Shown here: positions 6,751 to 10,419 of the stretch, in pieces
Numbering within the stretch: the first letter of the stretch is position 1
Layout: the number at the start of each line of letters is the position of its first letter
DNA from: Firmicutes bacterium UBA5500
GTDB lineage: Bacteria > Bacillota > UBA994 > UBA5500
Assembly (NCBI GenBank): GCA_002427055.1
Contig: DIPA01000108.1
Span: 5,247-15,665 of the forward strand
Length of the DNA stretch: 10,419 bases
Reading direction: 5' to 3'
Program-made: the position numbers and the translations under genes
Notes under the pieces: model-generated
Database searches by the model: none
Seen by the model: only the letters and a program-made list of their open reading frames with translations
Told to the model about the DNA's origin: nothing

Positions 6751-8151
6751 TCACGCAAGGTGCAAAGCCCGCAGGCGATATTGCAGGGTTTGGCGCGGGA
6801 TACCGAGCAGAGCGGCGGCTTGGCTAATGTTGTTCTCGCTTTGACGCATAGCTTGCTCGATGAGGAGCATTTCAACTTCAGCGAGGGTTTCGCGCAGAGT
6901 TTGGCCAGGCTGCAACGTAACAGCAGCATTATCTACGCCAGGCCGGTAGCATTCTACTCGCACAAGATGTGCCGGCAACTGAGAGAGCTCTATGACATCT
7001 TGGTCCGTAATATTAAGGGCCCCTTCTATGGCATGTTCGAGCTCGCGCACATTGCCCGGCCATGAATAAGTATAAAAGAGTTGCTTGACTGCATCGCTCA
7101 GCCCCATTACGTGCTTGCCGAGCTGCCTATTATATTTATCAAGGAAATGCTGTACGAGGAGGGGTAAGTCGTCGGGGCGTTGCCGTAGGGGGGGAATCTC
7201 TAGCTGGACTACATTGATGCGGAAGTAGAGGTCCTCACGCAATTGGCCTTGCTGCACCGCCTGCCAAGGATCGATATTCATGGCGGTCATGATACGCACA
7301 TCGACAGGACGGACGCGACTATCGCCAATGCGCCTTATATAGCGTTCCTGTAAGACACGCAGTAGTTTGACTTGCAGGCTCGGCGGCATAGCGTTGATTT
7401 CATCGAGAAATAAGGTGCCTCCGTCCGCTAGTTCAAACAAGCCCGGACGGTTCTCAGCTCCGGTGAAGCTACCGCGAATGGTGCCAAACAGTATGCTTTC
7501 TAATAAGGTTTCCGGTAGGGCGGCACAGTTTTGTGCTACAAAGGGCTTGCTACCACGGGGGCTGGCATGGTGTATTGACTGCACCAGGAGTTCTTTACCT
7601 GTGCCGGTTTCACCACAAACTAAGACTGAGGAGCTGCTGGCTGCTGCGCGCAGGGCCATGCGTTTCAGCTCTACAAATGACCTGTCTTGGCCAATTAGAT
7701 CATCGAAGGTATAGCGAGTGGTCTGGCGTTCGCTCTTCTTTGACGGTTGGTCGAAGATGCGTGCCTGTAAATCAACCAAGCGCTCAGATAGCTGTCGTAC
7801 TTCGGTAATGTCTTTCGAGACTTCGACAACGCCCTGCAGCTGGCCATCGACTACAATCGGCCAAGTGCTATTAACGGTTGTAATGCGCTTACCTTTGTAG
7901 TGGGTAAAAGCCTGCTGATGGTTGAGCACGGGTTGCAGAGTGCTAGCGACTTGTAGCAGGGTGCTGCTTTGCCCGTCTAGCGAGGGATATACATCAAGAA
8001 TATGACGCCCAATCACTTGGGATGGATCGAGGCCCTCTAGCTTAGCAGCAGCGTCGTTATAATAGCGAGTTACTCCGTTAGCGTCGACCACATGCACTCC
8101 AACATCTACTAGGCGCAACAATACTTCCAGGGTATGCTCTGGGAACTGCAT
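6751..8151 (-). CDS. Sigma-54-dependent transcriptional activator, PAS-AAA+-Fis HTH (RocR-like)
   Basis: Enhancer-binding protein that remodels sigma-54 RNA polymerase with ATP. The 466 residues contain an N-terminal PAS domain (about 9-113; VHVVDANGVTRYYNDAAAKLEG), a linker helix, and an AAA+ core (about 150-390). The core has Walker A GETGTGKE (180-187), the sigma-54 loop GSFTGA (227-232, Ser replacing the commoner Ala), Walker B GTLFLDE (245-251), and WPGNVREL (364-371). A Fis-type helix-turn-helix (NNISQAAALLGIPRQTLQYRL, about 440-460) ends the protein. The stretch ENRPGLFELADGGTLFLDEIN is as in RocR-type regulators of arginine catabolism. Start at 8151: GGAGG with 8 nt spacing. An upstream in-frame ATG at 8292 would add 47 residues with no family resemblance and overlaps a terminator hairpin. 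No receiver domain, so it likely senses a metabolite through PAS. It probably controls the sigma-54 promoter of kdd, and perhaps genes outside the window. Confidence 0.93.
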   Translation of the reverse strand: MQFPEHTLEVLLRLVDVGVHVVDANGVTRYYNDAAAKLEGLDPSQVIGRHILDVYPSLDGQSSTLLQVASTLQPVLNHQQAFTHYKGKRITTVNSTWPIVVDGQLQGVVEVSKDITEVRQLSERLVDLQARIFDQPSKKSERQTTRYTFDDLIGQDRSFVELKRMALRAAASSSSVLVCGETGTGKELLVQSIHHASPRGSKPFVAQNCAALPETLLESILFGTIRGSFTGAENRPGLFELADGGTLFLDEINAMPPSLQVKLLRVLQERYIRRIGDSRVRPVDVRIMTAMNIDPWQAVQQGQLREDLYFRINVVQLEIPPLRQRPDDLPLLVQHFLDKYNRQLGKHVMGLSDAVKQLFYTYSWPGNVRELEHAIEGALNITDQDVIELSQLPAHLVRVECYRPGVDNAAVTLQPGQTLRETLAEVEMLLIEQAMRQSENNISQAAALLGIPRQTLQYRLRALHLA

Positions 8152-8282
8152 TGACTCTCCCTCCTGACAGACTATGGGCAGAACCTGCCGAAAATTAGGC
8201 ATATACCATATATTTCTCTTTCTCTGCTCAAAACTCCTGCTCCTGACCGAAGGGATAGTATCTGAATACCAAGAGAAATAAC
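8152..8282 (-). other. Leader/promoter region of the activator gene
   Basis: No gene. Read on the minus strand it is AT-rich, with a TTGAGC hexamer upstream of ATATATGGTATAT-like sequence but no -35/-10 pair at proper spacing that I would defend, and no GG-N10-GC sigma-54 motif. A small perfect dyad GGCAG-AAC-CTGCC (8177-8189) lies just before the ribosome binding site and could be an operator or a weak leader hairpin. Confidence 0.3.
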
Positions 8283-8310
8283 GAAACCGCACGCCATAGC
8301 GTGCGGTTTC
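8283..8310 (-). terminator. Strong hairpin, probable terminator of speEB
   Basis: Perfect 12-bp stem GAAACCGCACGC (8283-8294) / GCGTGCGGTTTC (8299-8310) with a 4-nt loop. On the minus strand the stem ends in GGTTTC followed by GTTATTTCTC, a moderate U-rich tail; the plus-strand tail TTGCTTC is weaker. No plus-strand gene reads toward it, so I assign it to transcripts arriving from speE-speB and isolating the activator gene. It may work in both directions. Confidence 0.6.
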
Positions 8311-8399
8311 TTGCTTCGAGTAGTAAATGAGATAAGATACCCATAGTCTGTCTGAGCCGCAGGGGCTCTCGCAACCGCGTAGAGAGCAACTGGTTATCC

Positions 8400-8435
8400 G
8401 AGACTGCTGAAAAAGTCCGAGACCACTGAAAAAGT
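8400..8435 (+). repeat. Tandem pair of 17-nt motifs
   Basis: GAGACTGCTGAAAAAGT (8400-8416) is followed at 19-nt spacing by GAGACCACTGAAAAAGT (8419-8435), 15 of 17 identical. The first 11 bases recur inverted as TCAGCAGTCTC at 8632-8642, bounding the long palindrome. A further direct copy is at 6540-6556. Confidence 0.7.
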
Positions 8436-8450
8436 ACCCATAGCCGAGGA

Positions 8451-8630
8451 AAAGGTCGTTGGTCCTGCGTAAAGCGCATTGGGGCCTCTAATAAAGGGTG
8501 CTTAGACATCGACTAACCAGGAGAGGCCAACTGTTTGAGCTTAGGCGAGTTTTGGCCGCTCCAGGCGATGGCTAAGCACCTACCTCCAGTGGAACTAGGC
8601 CACAAGCGCGCGAGCATGACCACGACCTTT
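8451..8630. repeat. Long imperfect palindrome (MITE-like element or structured RNA)
   Basis: A non-coding stretch that folds on itself almost end to end. Paired blocks, from outside in: 8451-8459 with 8622-8630 (9/9); 8461-8464 with 8618-8621 and 8466-8468 with 8614-8616; 8474-8487 with 8597-8609 (12/13 after one bulge); 8497-8511 with 8566-8580 (14/15); 8517-8530 with 8552-8565 (12/14). The terminal loop is about 21 nt (8531-8551). Internal loops at 8488-8496 and 8581-8596 interrupt the stem. Outside it are inverted copies of CGAGACTGCTGA (8399-8410 and 8632-8643). It lies immediately after the speB stop codon. No transposase is visible, so it would be a non-autonomous element or an RNA hairpin in the speEB 3' untranslated region. 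Confidence 0.7.
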
Positions 8631-8654
8631 ATCAGCAGTCTCGAAAAAGTCCCC

Positions 8655-9551
8655 CTATCTCAGAGGAAGGAACGAGAGCATGGCCTCACGCACGAGCTTG
8701 GCGCCCAATAGTTGGGTGATCTCTGAGCTATCGAGCTGTGGTGCCACTTCAACCAGGTCGAAAGCGACAACATTGGCCTCACCTAACATGCGCACGGCGC
8801 GTAAGATATCGCTGCTTGTACAGCCGCCTGGCTCGGGGGTACCGGTGCCAGGAGCGTACGCCGGGTCTACAACATCGATATCGAGGGTGACATAAACCGG
8901 CTTGCCGGCTAACTGCGGTAGCACTTCCTCGAGGCCGGGGAAAATTTGCTCGGAATAGAGATGGGTGTTTTCCTGGGCAAAAAGCATCTCTTCCCTATCG
9001 CCTGAGCGAATGCCTAACTGAAAGACGCGTTTAGGACCCAGAGCACGAGCAATATTTCCGATAACAGTTGCGTGCGAATCGGTTTCGCCGAAGAATTCGC
9101 CCCGTAAGTCGGCATGGGCATCGAAGTGCACAACCACCAGGTCGGGATGTTCAGCATATACGGCCTGAAATACGCCCCAACTGACTAAGTGCTCACCACC
9201 AAGGCAGATAGGGAATTTGCCATCTTTGACTACGGTTGCCACAGCGGTGCGAATGGCGGCCAAGCTAGCCTTTACATTACCATAAGGCAAATTAAGATCG
9301 CCAGCATCGTAATAGTTGTAGTCTTCCAAGGTCCGATCAAGATGCCAGCTATAGAGTTCAAGGCCATAGGAAACCTCACGAATGCGCTCGGGGCCGAGCC
9401 GGGCACCCGGGCGAAAACTAACAGTGTAATCCATCGGTAACCCTAAGATAACGGCCTGCGCAGAATTGTAGTCGCTACGGGAACCATTAAAACCGGTATT
9501 ACCTAGTAGGTGAGGTTTGAGCTCAGGATGAACTGTCAGCAAATCGGTCAT
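8655..9551 (-). CDS. speB: Agmatinase (ureohydrolase family)
   Basis: Mn-dependent hydrolysis of agmatine to putrescine and urea; cytoplasmic. The 298 residues carry all ureohydrolase metal motifs: GGEH with His121, DAHAD (Asp144, His146, Asp148), and DIDVVDP (Asp224, Asp226), followed by APGTGTPEPGG (233-243) and Glu268 in DLVEVAP. Features such as LGLPMDYTVSFRPGARLGPERIREVSYGLE (split over 36-65) match the Firmicutes/archaeal agmatinase group rather than arginase or formimidoylglutamase. Start ATG at 9549-9551 overlaps the speE stop by 4 nt (ATGA), so it is translated by coupling from speE. The putrescine it makes is the acceptor for SpeE. Guanidinobutyrase or another ureohydrolase specificity cannot be excluded, but the partner gene argues strongly for agmatine. 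The stop codon lies only a few bases from the repeat element at its 3' side. Confidence 0.93.
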   Translation of the reverse strand: MTDLLTVHPELKPHLLGNTGFNGSRSDYNSAQAVILGLPMDYTVSFRPGARLGPERIREVSYGLELYSWHLDRTLEDYNYYDAGDLNLPYGNVKASLAAIRTAVATVVKDGKFPICLGGEHLVSWGVFQAVYAEHPDLVVVHFDAHADLRGEFFGETDSHATVIGNIARALGPKRVFQLGIRSGDREEMLFAQENTHLYSEQIFPGLEEVLPQLAGKPVYVTLDIDVVDPAYAPGTGTPEPGGCTSSDILRAVRMLGEANVVAFDLVEVAPQLDSSEITQLLGAKLVREAMLSFLPLR

Positions 9552-10378
9552 TTCATGTCCACCAATTCTGCCACAAAGGGCGGTAATGTAAATGCAGCTT
9601 TGTGCATTTCAGGCGAGTAATATTTGGCATTAGGCACATGCTTGCCAGGTTGGATGACCGTTGGATCGTGCTTCTTAGAGCAGATAGTAAAGCTATAGAG
9701 ACCGCTCTCGTAGGTCGGGATATTCGCTAAGAATAACTTGACGATGGGGAAGATGTTATGCAAAACCGAGTGCAGCTCGGGCAGAAAAGTCTTGCTAGAC
9801 CACGGCGGTTCGGTTTGGGCGACAAACATGCCGTCTTCTTTCAAAGCAGCATATAAATCGCGATAGAACTCTTGGGCAAAGAGACCGACTGCCGGACCGA
9901 TGGGGTCAGTTGAATCGACGATTATTAGATCGAATTCGTTTTTGGCTCTTTTCACATAGGCAAGACCATCTTCGATGTTTACTGTGACACGCGGGTCATC
10001 AAAACCGCAGGAGATGCTCGGCAGATACTGTTTTGATAGCTCTACCACACGCTCATCGATGTCAACTAGAATTGCCTGTTCGACACTCTTGTGCTTGAGA
10101 ATCTCGCGGATGCTTCCACCATCGCCACCGCCCACTACAAGCACCTTCTTGGGGTTGGGATGAGCGCTAAGGGCCACATGAGTGATCATCTCATGATAAA
10201 CAAACTCATCGACTTCGGTAGTTTGCACAACACTATCTAACAGCAGCATGCGTCCATATTGATAAGTATCAACAATAGCTATATCCTGATATTTGGACCG
10301 TTCGGTATGTAGAGTTTCCTTAATACGATAGCTAAGAACCAAATCCTCACTTTGATATTCCTTGGCCCATAGTTCCAA
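9548..10378 (-). CDS. speE: Spermidine synthase (polyamine aminopropyltransferase)
   Basis: Transfers the aminopropyl group of decarboxylated S-adenosylmethionine to putrescine to give spermidine; cytoplasmic. The 276 residues are typical length for bacterial SpeE. The N-terminal beta-domain (1-50) is followed by the signature region YHEMITHVAL (61-70), the SAM-type loop VVGGGDGGSIRE (81-92), Asp106 in VDIDERV, and the catalytic DSTDP (155-159), then TEPPW (189-193) and PTYESGLYSF (221-230). The start is TTG at 10376-10378: the family begins MELW, GGGGG stands 7 nt upstream, and the nearby ATG at 10383-10385 is in another frame and soon stops. First gene of a coupled speE-speB unit. The decarboxylase genes that feed it (speA, speD) are not in the window. 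A perfect inverted repeat at 10399-10419 lies just upstream. Confidence 0.96.
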   Translation of the reverse strand: MELWAKEYQSEDLVLSYRIKETLHTERSKYQDIAIVDTYQYGRMLLLDSVVQTTEVDEFVYHEMITHVALSAHPNPKKVLVVGGGDGGSIREILKHKSVEQAILVDIDERVVELSKQYLPSISCGFDDPRVTVNIEDGLAYVKRAKNEFDLIIVDSTDPIGPAVGLFAQEFYRDLYAALKEDGMFVAQTEPPWSSKTFLPELHSVLHNIFPIVKLFLANIPTYESGLYSFTICSKKHDPTVIQPGKHVPNAKYYSPEMHKAAFTLPPFVAELVDMK

Positions 10379-10398
10379 TTTTCATCCCCCTTTGATTA

Positions 10399-10419
10399 GT
10401 GCATTACGCAGTAATGCAC
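10399..10419. promoter_or_regulatory. Perfect 9-bp inverted repeat upstream of speE (possible operator)
   Basis: GTGCATTAC and GTAATGCAC flank a 3-nt centre, ending exactly at the window edge, so the repeat might extend further. It lies 21 nt upstream of the speE TTG, beyond the ribosome binding site. Neither strand shows a T run after it within the window, so it looks more like an operator or 5' leader hairpin than a terminator. Which protein would bind is unknown. Confidence 0.45.

Noticed and set aside
6658..7065. 135-codon plus-strand open frame
   Set aside because: Begins at the terminator and lies antisense to the conserved C-terminal region of the activator.
8152..8292. In-frame ATG at 8292 as start of the sigma-54 activator (47 extra residues)
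   Set aside because: The start would fall inside the terminator hairpin, the extension has low-complexity unlikely composition, and the ATG at 8151 has a strong ribosome binding site.
8228..8509. 93-codon open frame on the minus strand
   Set aside because: It runs through the terminator hairpin and one arm of the palindrome, has no ribosome binding site, and its composition follows the repeat.

Overview
The window looks like a chromosomal segment of an amino-acid-fermenting, Gram-positive-type anaerobe (Clostridia or a related Firmicutes line). The grounds are strong AGGAGG-type ribosome binding sites, two TTG starts, a lysine-fermentation gene pair, a sigma-54 promoter together with a RocR-like sigma-54 activator, and a Firmicutes-style speE-speB pair. 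No taxon can be fixed from the sequence alone. There are eight genes, one of them cut by the left edge. I see no rRNA, tRNA, CRISPR array, transposase or phage gene.

Region 1 (1-2009, minus strand) is lysine fermentation. kdd (3,5-diaminohexanoate dehydrogenase) is followed by kamA (lysine 2,3-aminomutase), whose C-terminal part lies beyond position 1. A near-consensus sigma-54 promoter (2061-2076) sits just upstream of kdd. Behind it are a G-tract cluster and several ATAGTT/AACTAT half-sites that could bind an activator.

Region 2 (2294-6523, plus strand) is a tight three-gene operon: a MacB/LolD-type ATPase, a large exported single-pass protein built of repeated beta-sandwich-like modules, and a MacB/FtsX-type permease. 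The first two genes overlap by 4 nt and the third follows after 10 nt. Together they should form one membrane machine, with the modular protein in place of a usual MacA/HlyD-type adaptor. An intrinsic terminator lies at 6683-6723.

Region 3 (6751-8151, minus strand) is a PAS / AAA+ / Fis-HTH sigma-54 activator, the obvious candidate to drive the sigma-54 promoter of kdd about 6 kb away, though it could also act elsewhere.

Region 4 (8152-8654) is a 0.5-kb non-coding stretch. It holds the activator leader, a perfect 12-bp terminator-like hairpin and a long imperfect palindrome (about 180 nt, arms near 80 nt), flanked by copies of a 17-nt motif that also occurs just after the permease gene. This looks like a non-autonomous repeat element or a structured RNA.

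Region 5 (8655-10378, minus strand) is polyamine synthesis: speE (spermidine synthase) and speB (agmatinase), overlapping by 4 nt. Upstream of speE, at the right edge, is a perfect 9-bp inverted repeat. Overall the window joins lysine and arginine/polyamine metabolism with an amino-acid-type sigma-54 regulator, interrupted by an unrelated-looking export operon.
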